22,905 nucleotides of DNA from an uncultured Methanofollis sp. GTDB taxonomy: Archaea > Halobacteriota > Methanomicrobia > Methanomicrobiales > Methanofollaceae. Under the pieces are notes generated by a model, which was given only the letters and a program-made list of their open reading frames with translations, had not been told where the DNA came from and searched no databases. This document shows positions 13,723 through 20,732 of the stretch, piece by piece. Numbering within the stretch: position 1 is the first letter of the stretch; each line of letters starts with the position of its first letter. The stretch is from assembly GCF_937919355.1 (NCBI RefSeq), contig NZ_CALFSA010000101.1:1-22905 (forward strand). The letters are read 5' to 3'. The translations under genes were made by a program, and so were the position numbers.

Positions 13723-14262
13723 ATGAATCCCGACCATCTCTTCACCTTGCTCAGGCAGGCGTCAAAGGTCGTACTGATCGTCGTCATCTTCACCCTGCTC
13801 TTCCCCCTTCTTCTCGGCTTCGTCCTCTCCGTCCCTTCGAGCGTGGTCCTCGGCCTGGTCTCCTCCACCTTCATCCTCCAGGCGAACGCCGTCTTCGTCG
13901 GTGTGGCGATGGGCCTCCACCCGGCCATGATCATCGCCGTCATGACCATCTTCGAGGTCGGCGCCGTGCTCGCGATCTTCGAGACCTGCGACACCTTCGC
14001 GATGGAGTCGGCGCGGGTCCGGGCCATGCTTGAGAAAACCGAAAAAAAGATGCAGACGATGAAATATCTCTCAAAATATGGTGTCTATACTCTCCTCTTC
14101 CTCCCGGCCCTCCCCATCATCGGCCTCTACTCCAGCGTCGTCATTGCGTGGATTACCCGGTGGGACCGCCGCCTCTCTCTCCTTTTCATCACCCTCGGCT
14201 GGATCGGGATGTGCCTGTTCCTCCTGTTCATGAAGTTTGGCGTTCTCATGATCTTCCTCTGA
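13723..14262 (+). CDS. Integral membrane protein, probable small multidrug export family
   Basis: The 179-residue protein has a first hydrophobic pair (17-60), a middle helix (62-85), a charged cytoplasmic loop (ESARVRAMLEKTEKKMQTMKYLSKYG), and two further helices (LFLPALPIIGLYSSVVIAWI; LLFITLGWIGMCLFLLFM). A charged loop ending KYG, then P-x-x-G before a helix and an LG motif in the next, fits the PF06695 'small multidrug export' pattern, though no transport has been shown for the archaeal members. ATG 13723 follows GGGGGGATC with weak spacing. A TATA-like CCTATATCC lies near 13643-13651. It is divergent from the HdeD-like gene. Confidence 0.62.
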   Translation: MNPDHLFTLLRQASKVVLIVVIFTLLFPLLLGFVLSVPSSVVLGLVSSTFILQANAVFVGVAMGLHPAMIIAVMTIFEVGAVLAIFETCDTFAMESARVRAMLEKTEKKMQTMKYLSKYGVYTLLFLPALPIIGLYSSVVIAWITRWDRRLSLLFITLGWIGMCLFLLFMKFGVLMIFL

Positions 14263-14273
14263 TGACGGTGGAC

Positions 14274-14281
14274 AAAAAAAA
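14274..14281 (-). terminator. Oligo-T terminator of the DUF1269 gene
   Basis: Eight A on the plus strand give T8 on the minus strand, 20 nt past the stop at 14302. Confidence 0.45.
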
Positions 14282-14301
14282 GTGGAGATCGCAGGGCCCT
14301 C

Positions 14302-14826
14302 TCACATCGCAGGGACCGCGACCTTCTCCTTCTCCGCCGGCGCCTCATCACCGAAGGCCGCCCTCAGTTTTGCCTCGTTCTCCGCGGTCATGGACGTCCT
14401 GATAACCGTGCCCTTGAACTCCGCCATCTCCGTGAGGAACTTGTCGGGCGTCACGTCCTTGATCAGCATGAAGACCGCCGAGTTCCCTGGCTTCACCGTC
14501 TCCGAAACGTCCTTGATGAACGTGTCGTCGATGCCGTAGTCTGCAAAATGACCGGCGATCGCACCGGCGATCGCGCCGATCGCAAGCCCGAGGACCGGCA
14601 CAAAGAAGATAAGCCCGATCAGAAGGCCCCAGAAACTTCCGCTCAGCGCACCTATCCCTGCAAGGCTCGTCGACTGCTTGATGTCGGTCTTCCCGTCCTG
14701 GTGGCGGACCACCACGACCAGGTCCTCGAGCCCGACCAGGTGCTCCTTGCTCATCTGTGCGAGTTTGTCCCGTACGCGGAACGCAGTTTTTTCGTCGTCA
14801 AAGCCGACGACAACCAGATCACTCAT
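14302..14826 (-). CDS. DUF1269 family protein
   Basis: The 174-residue protein starts MSDLVVVGFDDEKTAFRVRDKLAQM, the usual N-terminus of DUF1269 proteins (alpha/beta domain, 1-55). Next come a glycine-rich hydrophobic double helix (GALSGSFWGLLIGLIFFVPVLGLAIGAIAGAIAGHFADYG, 59-98), a segment ending NSAVFMLIKD, and a C-terminal EKEKVAVPAM. It is paralogous to the protein at 8816-9376. No function is known; the glycine-zipper hairpin suggests membrane insertion. ATG 14826 follows GGGGGGAC. The promoter is unusual: a 14-bp inverted repeat covers the TATA box at 14896-14909. The maturase gene ends 29 nt upstream of that box, so partial read-through is possible. Confidence 0.85.
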   Translation of the reverse strand: MSDLVVVGFDDEKTAFRVRDKLAQMSKEHLVGLEDLVVVVRHQDGKTDIKQSTSLAGIGALSGSFWGLLIGLIFFVPVLGLAIGAIAGAIAGHFADYGIDDTFIKDVSETVKPGNSAVFMLIKDVTPDKFLTEMAEFKGTVIRTSMTAENEAKLRAAFGDEAPAEKEKVAVPAM

Positions 14827-14895
14827 AATTCGTCCCCCCTCTTGTCATACGCGTCAGCCCGGAAGACACCGGACCTGTACCCCGGATGGGGCAGA

Positions 14896-14909
14896 CGGTA
14901 TAAATACCG
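14896..14909. promoter_or_regulatory. Inverted repeat covering a TATA box
   Basis: CGGTAT and ATACCG flank a 2-bp centre, making CGGTATAAATACCG. It contains TATAAATA, so the TATA box of the DUF1269 gene is itself the core of a symmetrical site. A dimeric repressor bound here would exclude TBP. The predicted transcription start is near 14877. Confidence 0.45.
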
Positions 14910-14937
14910 CGTGATCCCTCCGGGAAACCGCACCTCT

Positions 14938-16146
14938 TCACCGTTTCCCGCAGCACCGTTTGTACTTCAGCCCGCTCCCGCAGGGACAGGGGTCGTTCCG
15001 CCCCCTTTTTTCCCCCCCGGTCGCCTGCCTCTCCATAATCTCTGCCGGCGCCCGCCCATGCTTGAGGAGGCCTGCCATGACCCGCATCGGCCTGTCGATG
15101 TGGGTGAAGAACGCCCTGTACCCCTCGCACAGGCAGTTCAGTCCCGTCTCCCCGTCAGGTGTGCTGGTCGTGCGGTCCTTCGGGCAACCGCCGTTGCAGG
15201 CAAACCGCACCGTGCAGGTGCGGCAGTACGCGGGCAGGGTGGCCTGTTTGCCCTCCCCGAAACGCCGCTGTTTCTCGCATGCGGCCAGGTCGGCGAGAGG
15301 TGTCTTCAGGAGGGTGCCGAGGAGGTGGTCAGGCCCGACAAAGTGGTCGCAGGCATAGAGGTCGCCGGTGTGTTCGAGGACTGGCGCCGCCCCGCAGGTC
15401 GGGGCGAAGACGCACATGCCCGCCCCGAGCCCCGCCCATACCGAGAGCGCCGCATCGAAGTGCCTGACAAAGACCTCTCCGACGTCCCGGCGCACCCACT
15501 CGTCGAAGATAGTGCAGAGGAACCGCCCCCACTGCGCCGCTGTCACCGACATTTCCCCTGCCCCTGTGAGAGGGATGAACTGTATGTGCCCGGCCCCGGT
15601 CTCGTCGCGGAGGAACCGGTAGGCGTCGAGGGGGCGGTCGGCATTGGCGGCATGGACACACGCAAGAATGTTGTGCTCGACACCGTGCTCCCGCAGGAGG
15701 GAGATGCCCCGCATCACGCGGTCGAAACTCCCCTTTCCCTGCCCGTCGACACGATAGGCGTCGTGCATCTCCCGGGTGCCGTCGAGGCTGATGCCCACGA
15801 GAAAACCGTGCTCCCGGAAAAACTCGCACCACTCGTCGTCCAGGAGTGTGCCGTTCGTCTGGATGGTGTTCTCGACCATCATGCCTGGCCGCCTGTACTT
15901 CTCCTCCATCTCCACCGATCGCCTGAAGAAATCGAGACCCATGAGGGTGGGTTCGCCCCCCTGCCAGGCGATGGTCACAGGGGAGTCCCGGGTGGCGCCG
16001 AGGCACTGCCTGATATAGGCGTCCAGCACCTCGTCGGTCATCCGGAAACGGCTCCCCGGGTACAGGGCCTCCTTCTCCCGGTAAAAGCAGTATGTGCAGG
16101 CGAGATTGCACCGGGCGCCTGCCGGTTTCGCGAGCAGGTGGATCAT
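14938..16146 (-). CDS. Anaerobic sulfatase-maturating enzyme (radical SAM/SPASM) with SEC-C tail
   Basis: This 402-residue enzyme converts the active-site Cys (or Ser) of a sulfatase to formylglycine without oxygen. CNLACTYC gives C13, C17 and C20 for the radical 4Fe-4S cluster. The auxiliary-cluster cysteines fit the known pattern: C-x5-C-x14-C (MCVFAPTCG...LYAC), C-x2-C-x5-C-x3-C (CRTCTVRFACNGGC) and C in GLNC. The catalytic Asp directly follows the third auxiliary Cys (YACD). WQGGEPTLMG and ISLDGT are further family motifs. The last 20 residues (NDPCPCGSGLKYKRCCG) form a SEC-C zinc-binding motif. Its only visible client is the arylsulfatase at 10605-12962. It is probably in an operon with the two membrane-protein genes upstream (20-nt gap). 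Confidence 0.95.
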   Translation of the reverse strand: MIHLLAKPAGARCNLACTYCFYREKEALYPGSRFRMTDEVLDAYIRQCLGATRDSPVTIAWQGGEPTLMGLDFFRRSVEMEEKYRRPGMMVENTIQTNGTLLDDEWCEFFREHGFLVGISLDGTREMHDAYRVDGQGKGSFDRVMRGISLLREHGVEHNILACVHAANADRPLDAYRFLRDETGAGHIQFIPLTGAGEMSVTAAQWGRFLCTIFDEWVRRDVGEVFVRHFDAALSVWAGLGAGMCVFAPTCGAAPVLEHTGDLYACDHFVGPDHLLGTLLKTPLADLAACEKQRRFGEGKQATLPAYCRTCTVRFACNGGCPKDRTTSTPDGETGLNCLCEGYRAFFTHIDRPMRVMAGLLKHGRAPAEIMERQATGGEKRGRNDPCPCGSGLKYKRCCGKR

Positions 16147-16166
16147 CCCTGTCTCCCGGCCTCCCC

Positions 16167-16415
16167 TCAGGTGCGCTTCAACCCCCTCTCACCCGAGACC
16201 TGCCAGCACACAAGCCCGTAGATCTCCCTGACGGCCAGGACCGAGAGAATGATCGCGGCGATGAACATGACGACGATGAATGCCGCGAGCGCCCGGTCAG
16301 GGTCGACTCCCGCCCCTCCCGCCACCGCCCCGACAAGGTGCGGGAAATGCGGGACGAAGACGACGAGCGTGATCACGAGTAACAGGAGGACGGTAAAAAT
16401 GGGGAATGGTCTCAT
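16167..16415 (-). CDS. Small two-helix membrane protein
   Basis: The 82-residue protein has two hydrophobic helices (6-32 and 42-65), the second ending REIYGLVCWQ, and a basic C-terminus (SGERGLKRT). No family is recognised. It ends 20 nt before the maturase start and begins 18 nt after the stop of the upstream membrane-protein gene, so all three are probably one transcript. ATG 16415 lacks a strong ribosome binding site (only GGACTGG at short distance); translational coupling to the upstream gene is likely. Confidence 0.65.
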   Translation of the reverse strand: MRPFPIFTVLLLLVITLVVFVPHFPHLVGAVAGGAGVDPDRALAAFIVVMFIAAIILSVLAVREIYGLVCWQVSGERGLKRT

Positions 16416-16433
16416 ATCCAGTCCCGGATCGGA

Positions 16434-17012
16434 TCAGGTCTTTTTCTCCTCCGCAGGCGGGGTTTCTTTCAGTTTTTCAACCCTCTTCGAGAACTCCACG
16501 GCCTTCTGTTCGATCTCGACCGAGAAGATCCGTCCGGCCTGGAAGAGGACGATGATCGCCCAGATAACCAGGAGGACCAGGACCACACCGGCAAGCACCC
16601 CGAGGACCCCTGCGATCAGGGGCAGGAAGAAGAGGTACGCAACCACGGCAAGGAGCACGTAGCCGATGAGCCTGAACCCGGTCTGGTATCTCTCCAGTTT
16701 GTCATCTGAGACCTCTCCCTTTGAGAAGGCGAGTGTCGCATACCCGGCGACGGCGTTGGTGACGTCGATGATCTCCTTGAGGATGGCGAGGAAGACAATG
16801 ATCAGGGCGATGATGACGATCCCTGATATCAGCGGCTGCAGCCCGATCAGGCCGAGAAATGTCGGGTCGCCGAGCGATCCCGCAAGAGGAATGAAGATAT
16901 AGACCGCGAAAAGCCAGATCAGAAAGGCGATGACGATCTCGACGATGATCTTCGGGAGACTGTCTACAATCTCCCGCCTGGATTCTGTATATATTTCTTC
17001 ACGGGTGACCAT
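16434..17012 (-). CDS. Multi-pass membrane protein of unknown function
   Basis: The 192-residue protein has a charged N-terminus (MVTREEIYTESRREIVDSLPK), then about four hydrophobic helices (near 24-46, 58-82, 112-132 and 134-158) interrupted by a soluble loop (FSKGEVSDDKLERYQTG). A cytoplasmic tail ends with a short coiled-coil-like stretch (VEIEQKAVEFSKRVEKLKE) and EEKKT. No transporter signature is recognised. ATG 17012 follows GGTGGTAAC; TATA-like tracts at 17037-17060 predict a short leader. It heads the probable operon with the small membrane protein and the sulfatase maturase. An upstream in-frame extension to 17087 is rejected because it runs through the promoter. Confidence 0.75.
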   Translation of the reverse strand: MVTREEIYTESRREIVDSLPKIIVEIVIAFLIWLFAVYIFIPLAGSLGDPTFLGLIGLQPLISGIVIIALIIVFLAILKEIIDVTNAVAGYATLAFSKGEVSDDKLERYQTGFRLIGYVLLAVVAYLFFLPLIAGVLGVLAGVVLVLLVIWAIIVLFQAGRIFSVEIEQKAVEFSKRVEKLKETPPAEEKKT

Positions 17013-17097
17013 GTTACCACCACGGCGACACAGGATGTATAAATCGAGATTTATATTTGCCGGTCGTCGCAGTGCTGGTGCGGACACCGGAATTTCT

Positions 17098-18081
17098 CTA
17101 TTGTTCCGACCTTTTCGTCTCCATCAGTCTGGCAAGCCAGCGTGTCTCCTCCGAAGATTCGAGCAGAGTTTTTGCGGCGAGGGTGAGCGGAACAGCGAGG
17201 AACATGCCCGGTATCCCGAGCACACGCGTCCAGAAGAAGAGGGAGACGATGGTAACGGCCGGGGAGAGGTCAGGGACTTTTCCGGTGTCAGGTGTGACGG
17301 AGATCCTTTCTCCAAGATAATTGCTCCCGGCGATGGCGATGGCGACCGCCGCCGCTCCCGGCGTCCCGTATTCCAGCCAAGCCATCCCGATGGGCGGGAC
17401 GGCGGCGATCCAGATCCCGATGAAGGGGATAAAACAGAGGATGAAGACGAGCACCCCCCAGAGCAGGGGAAAATCAACACCGGTCACAAGGAGAAAGAGC
17501 CCCGTCCCCGTCCCGGTGGCCAGGGCGGTCCTGCCCCTCCCCGTGAAGTACCCGACGACGACATCAGAATACCGCCCGAGTGCATGCCTCTCCCCGACCG
17601 CGGGGAGGAAGAACACGGTGACCAGCAGGACCAGAAAAAATTCGGCGAGCAGTGTGGCGAGACCTGTGAGCACGCTCACGACAGAGGGGCGGAAGGGGGT
17701 GTCGCCGTTGATGATGATCTCGCCTGCGGGGACACCTGTCTCCGGCATGAATGACCGTATCCTCTCTACCTGGGTTCCGAGCATCTCCTGATAGGCGGGC
17801 AGGGCCTCTCCCATCTGGATGAGGGAGGTGGAGAGTACCCAGACAAGAAATACGGAGGAGAGGACGACCGCCCCCATCACGAGAGCGGCCGCCGCGACCG
17901 GCGGCACACCCATCTCCAGAAGTTTTTTCCGGAACGGGGCCATGAGGACGGCGATGAGGAGTGCAAAAAGAATCGGGTTGAGGAAGTCCGCCGCGGCGTA
18001 CATGCCGGCGGCCACGATGACAAAGGCGGCCCCGCAGATGAGGGCCGTTCCCGCCGGACTCATGATGATGGCGGCGTCCAT
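17098..18081 (-). CDS. AI-2E family transporter
   Basis: The protein (327 residues from ATG 18081) has the AI-2E/PF01594 layout: an N-terminal helix pair (PAGTALICGAAFVIVAAG; LNPILFALLIAVLMAPFRKKL), a third helix, an extracellular amphipathic region (about 90-140), and a C-terminal half with FFLVLLVTVFFLP, a glycine-rich reentrant segment and the conserved end P-x-D-L-SPAVTIVSLFFWTRVLGIPGMFLAVPLT. Members export autoinducer-2 or, in some bacteria, act as Na+/H+ antiporters; here the substrate is unknown. ATG 18081 has GGGAGGAGG upstream; a GTG at 18105 would add eight residues but falls inside the inverted repeat at 18100-18125. A TATA-like GGCATAAATACC (18127-18138) overlaps the stop of the KaiC-like gene, so it can be transcribed separately. 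Confidence 0.88.
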   Translation of the reverse strand: MDAAIIMSPAGTALICGAAFVIVAAGMYAAADFLNPILFALLIAVLMAPFRKKLLEMGVPPVAAAALVMGAVVLSSVFLVWVLSTSLIQMGEALPAYQEMLGTQVERIRSFMPETGVPAGEIIINGDTPFRPSVVSVLTGLATLLAEFFLVLLVTVFFLPAVGERHALGRYSDVVVGYFTGRGRTALATGTGTGLFLLVTGVDFPLLWGVLVFILCFIPFIGIWIAAVPPIGMAWLEYGTPGAAAVAIAIAGSNYLGERISVTPDTGKVPDLSPAVTIVSLFFWTRVLGIPGMFLAVPLTLAAKTLLESSEETRWLARLMETKRSEQ

Positions 18082-18099
18082 CCTCCTCCCGCCCTCCTC

Positions 18100-18125
18100 T
18101 TTCACGTCCCCCCGTGGACGTGAAA
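18100..18125. promoter_or_regulatory. 10-bp inverted repeat upstream of the AI-2E gene
   Basis: TTTCACGTCC (18100-18109) and GGACGTGAAA (18116-18125) are perfect reverse complements with a 6-bp spacer. The repeat covers the predicted transcription start of the AI-2E gene (about 18107) and lies 8 nt past the stop of the KaiC-like gene. It is either an operator or an RNA hairpin at the junction; there is no T-run after it, which argues against a terminator. Confidence 0.5.
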
Positions 18126-18132
18126 GCGGTAT

Positions 18133-18708
18133 TTATGCCTGCCGCGTCTCTGTCCCTTTTGTGGTGGCGGTATCGATGACACTGTCCGTGATCGCGGTCA
18201 GCCGCGAGAGGAGGGACGGGTCGATGCCCGACTCCACGACGATGAAGACGCCGGAGATGCCCAGTATCTTCAACTTGCTTGCGAGATAGTGGATGAATTT
18301 CAAAATATCTGCGGATGAAAGGTAGATAAGCATCGCATTGATGGAGTCGACGAGGACACAGGTATTTTGATCAACCGGATCTTTCAGGATCTCTGTTATG
18401 GCGATGGAGAGTCCGGTGAGGTCGTCGGGGCGAGACAGGAAGACGCTCTCCGGCATATCCGGGGGTGCGTCGCCGCCGGCGTACTTCGTGACCATGTCGA
18501 TGAAGCGTATGCCGGTGGTGTTGATGCCGTTTTTCCGGTAATACCCGGCAAGGGGGTGAGCAGGCTGGTTGGCCGTGACGACGACGACACCGATCCCCTC
18601 TGCCATGACCTCCCTGACGACAGACAGGTTGCTCTCCCTCGCCGAGTGTGCCGCCGAGAGGAGCAGGACGATCCGGGGACTGCCCGGGGTGATGCCAAGG
18701 ACGCTCAC
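18133..18708 (-). CDS. KaiC/RecA-like protein lacking a P-loop (sensor-linked copy)
   Basis: The 191-residue protein is the paralogue of the protein at 1659-2204. It shows the Walker-B-like strand CVLVDSINAMLIYLSS (around 113-128) and the conserved VTKYAGG and PDDLTGLSIAI segments, but where KaiC has G-x-x-x-x-GKT it reads LSAAHSARESNLS. ATP binding through a P-loop is therefore not expected. The start is GTG 18708: its ribosome binding site AGGAGG overlaps the TAG stop of the PAS-GAF gene, 8 nt away, so translation of the two is coupled. It presumably relays or antagonises the sensor's signal. The output partner is unknown. Confidence 0.78.
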   Translation of the reverse strand: MSVLGITPGSPRIVLLLSAAHSARESNLSVVREVMAEGIGVVVVTANQPAHPLAGYYRKNGINTTGIRFIDMVTKYAGGDAPPDMPESVFLSRPDDLTGLSIAITEILKDPVDQNTCVLVDSINAMLIYLSSADILKFIHYLASKLKILGISGVFIVVESGIDPSLLSRLTAITDSVIDTATTKGTETRQA

Positions 18709-18716
18709 GCCCCCTC

Positions 18717-19868
18717 CTACCGCCGCAGGAAGATGCGGAAAGCCTCGGGGATCTCCCGCCGCCCCTCTGCGATGGAGGCGTTGAGTTCCCGGAGGTTCTC
18801 GGCGATCTGGCCCGCGGCTGCTATCTGAACTCTTATCTGAGCGAGGATCTCCTCCTTCGGGACAGACCCCTCCCTGATATCGTCGTAGATTGATTCAATG
18901 TTCTCCCGCAGGAGAGCGACAGGGTTTTTGAGCCTGAGGGCAGACTCGGTGATGTAGGCGAGCATCGCCTCCTCGGTCTCCTGCCGGTGGATCGCCGACC
19001 CTATGATCCCTGCCGCTGCCCCGAGGGTGTCGATCTCGACCTCGGTCCAGTGCCTCCCCTGCCGTGTCTCGTCAAAGCCGATGAACCCCCACCAGCGGCC
19101 CCCGACGTGGATAGGGACGATGACGACGGATTGGACCCCCAGCGCTTCCATGTTCTGCTTTTCAGTCTCTTCGGCATCACTGATACTGGCAAAGACAGTC
19201 TTGCCCGCCCTGAGGTCGATCTCCCACTCCCCGACCCCGGCCTTCTGGTAGGAGAGTCCCTTAAGCCAGGGGGTGGTGATCTCGCCTCCATGCCCCTCTC
19301 TGTCCCATTCGTACCGGCCCTTCATGAGGGTCTCGCCGGTCTCCGGGTCTGTGATATTTTCGAAGAGGTAGACACGGTGGACCTCGGTTGCAGTGCAGAG
19401 GCTCCGGAGTGCCCTGACGATCTCCTCCTCCCAGGCAGGTGCCGCGAGGAAGCGACCTGCCATGGTACTGATCGCTTCGAGGATGACGTCACGCCTGTGG
19501 AGGGCCTGTGCTACCTGTTTCTTTCCGGTGATGTCGAGTATCGAGACGATGAAGAGGCCGCGGTCGGGGATGGTCCTGACCGTGACGGCCGCGTCGATGA
19601 AAGATCCGTCTTTCCGTTGCAGCCGCATCTCCCTGATGGCCGGCGCCGTCCCGGTCACGGCGAGGGCCGCAAGGTCGCCGCCCCCTGTGATCTGCGACCA
19701 CTGCATCACCCCCTCGACCTCTGTTTGCCCGTACCTCGTCATCCTGAGGAACCGACGGTTCGCCCTGATGATCGTCGAGGTGCGGTCGGCAAGGACGAGT
19801 CCGTCGCCGCTGGCATCGAAGACCGACTCGTAAAGGTCGGGATCGATGCATGTGTCTCTTCCGCTCAC
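18717..19868 (-). CDS. PAS-GAF sensor protein with degenerate, ATPase-less kinase end
   Basis: The 383-residue protein has a PAS domain (about 11-117, ending SILDITGKK), a GAF domain (about 128-295; IVPIHVGGRWWGFIGFDE is the central strand pair), and an alpha-helical C-terminus (300-383) that resembles a dimerisation helix pair (LAYITESALRLKNPVALLREN) but has no phospho-accepting H-E/D motif and is not followed by an HATPase domain. The protein is soluble, so it senses an intracellular ligand or redox state. Start GTG 19868 was chosen because TATA GATTATATAG (19891-19900) is centred about 26 nt upstream and no ribosome binding site precedes any other start; upstream codons would cross the TATA box. 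The coupled KaiC-like gene downstream is its likely partner. Confidence 0.82.
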   Translation of the reverse strand: MSGRDTCIDPDLYESVFDASGDGLVLADRTSTIIRANRRFLRMTRYGQTEVEGVMQWSQITGGGDLAALAVTGTAPAIREMRLQRKDGSFIDAAVTVRTIPDRGLFIVSILDITGKKQVAQALHRRDVILEAISTMAGRFLAAPAWEEEIVRALRSLCTATEVHRVYLFENITDPETGETLMKGRYEWDREGHGGEITTPWLKGLSYQKAGVGEWEIDLRAGKTVFASISDAEETEKQNMEALGVQSVVIVPIHVGGRWWGFIGFDETRQGRHWTEVEIDTLGAAAGIIGSAIHRQETEEAMLAYITESALRLKNPVALLRENIESIYDDIREGSVPKEEILAQIRVQIAAAGQIAENLRELNASIAEGRREIPEAFRIFLRR

Positions 19869-19890
19869 AGGAATGAGTGTATCGCCATTA

Positions 19891-19900
19891 CTATATAATC
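19891..19900 (-). promoter_or_regulatory. TATA box of the PAS-GAF/KaiC-like operon
   Basis: The minus strand reads GATTATATAG. It predicts a transcript whose first nucleotide is at or next to GTG 19868, i.e. a leaderless mRNA with a GTG start. The remaining gap (19901-20186) holds a TATA-like CCATATAGTC near 19960-19970 on the plus strand and no supported gene. Confidence 0.55.
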
Positions 19901-20186
19901 TCTGCTGTTTTGTTATTCGCTTTTGAATGTGTGTTTCAGGATCTCGGGCATTGCAAAGGCCCATATAGTCTTTCCCCGAGTGTGGGGCCCTTTATGCTGC
20001 TCCTCTCCTGTATCAGCCGGGCGTTTTTCGTCCTGGCGTCGGTGGGAGTTGCAGTGACCTTCACGACTCGTGCCCTGTGCTCTACCTGTTCGGGGAGGAG
20101 ACGCCGATACCCTCATATGGGATTGGACACCCAGAGGGGACGACGGCCCCCTGGCCGGTATTCCATCACGGGGAGGATGGCCGACC

Positions 20187-20696
20187 ATGACGAAAAAAGC
20201 GGATTTCACCACCGAGGAATGGAACAGGCTCCTGCAGGCGCCGGTCGCCGCAGGTTTTGCCGTGATGCTCGCCGACCCCGACTTCACCGGCATCCTCCGC
20301 GAGTTGAAGGCCCTGTCCCGCGCCTTCGAGAGGCTCGACGTCCCGCGGGAGGCGGAGGAACTGGTCGGGTCAGTTGTCGCCGACCTCAGGGCGATGTCGG
20401 AGAGGAAGGAGCACATCCCCGGGAGCGAGGACTTTACCGAGGGGAGGCCCGAGGAGATCAGGGTGCGGATGCTTGAGAACCTCCGCGGTGTCGTCCCCAT
20501 CCTTGCAGTCAGGACGACGCCCGGCGAGGCGATGGGCTTCAGGGTGTGGCTCCTTGGCATCGGCAGGGCGGTTGCCGAGGCGAGCAGGGAGGGTGGTTTC
20601 TTTGGTATCGGTGGTGCTCGCGTCAGCGAGAAGGAGAAGGCGGCCCTCAGGGAACTTGCAGAGGCGCTTGAGGTGCCGCTCGCTGCGGCGGCGTGA
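20187..20696 (+). CDS. Soluble alpha-helical protein of unknown function
   Basis: The 169-residue protein MTKKADFTTEEWNRLLQAP... is almost wholly predicted helical and acidic. LLQAPVAAGFAVMLADPDF and IRELKALSRAFERL helices occupy residues 14-50, a charged region (75-95) follows, then VRVMLENLRGVVPILAVRTT-type and FRVWLLGIGRAVAEASREGGFFGIGG segments (about 92-145), ending EKAALRELAEALEVP. The FFGIGG...VSEKEKAALRELAEAL end is like the terminal part of TerB-type helical domains, but the match is too weak to name. No signal peptide or membrane helix is seen. GGGAGG lies 10 nt before ATG 20187; an ATG at 20177 is out of frame. A T7 run (20715-20721) follows as terminator. Confidence 0.72.
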   Translation: MTKKADFTTEEWNRLLQAPVAAGFAVMLADPDFTGILRELKALSRAFERLDVPREAEELVGSVVADLRAMSERKEHIPGSEDFTEGRPEEIRVRMLENLRGVVPILAVRTTPGEAMGFRVWLLGIGRAVAEASREGGFFGIGGARVSEKEKAALRELAEALEVPLAAAA

Positions 20697-20714
20697 GAGT
20701 TGCAGTTCAGGTAA

Positions 20715-20721
20715 TTTTTTT
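20715..20721 (+). terminator. Oligo-T terminator after the 20187 gene
   Basis: T7 lies 18 nt past the stop codon, between this gene and the convergent tRNA. Confidence 0.45.
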
Positions 20722-20732
20722 GAGAATAGGGA

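Noticed and set aside
14548..16221. 557-codon plus-strand frame
   Set aside because: It is antisense to the maturase, whose cysteine pattern is unambiguous.
17098..18708. AI-2E transporter next to the sensor module as a quorum-sensing system
   Set aside because: The AI-2E name covers many unrelated exporters, no luxS-type synthase is in the window, and the transporter has its own promoter, so a signalling link is not supported beyond proximity.
19994..20186. Possible small gene starting MLLLSCISRAFFVLAS on the plus strand
   Set aside because: It starts like a signal peptide, but no ribosome binding site precedes it, it becomes Arg-rich, and it runs on into the 20187 gene in another frame.
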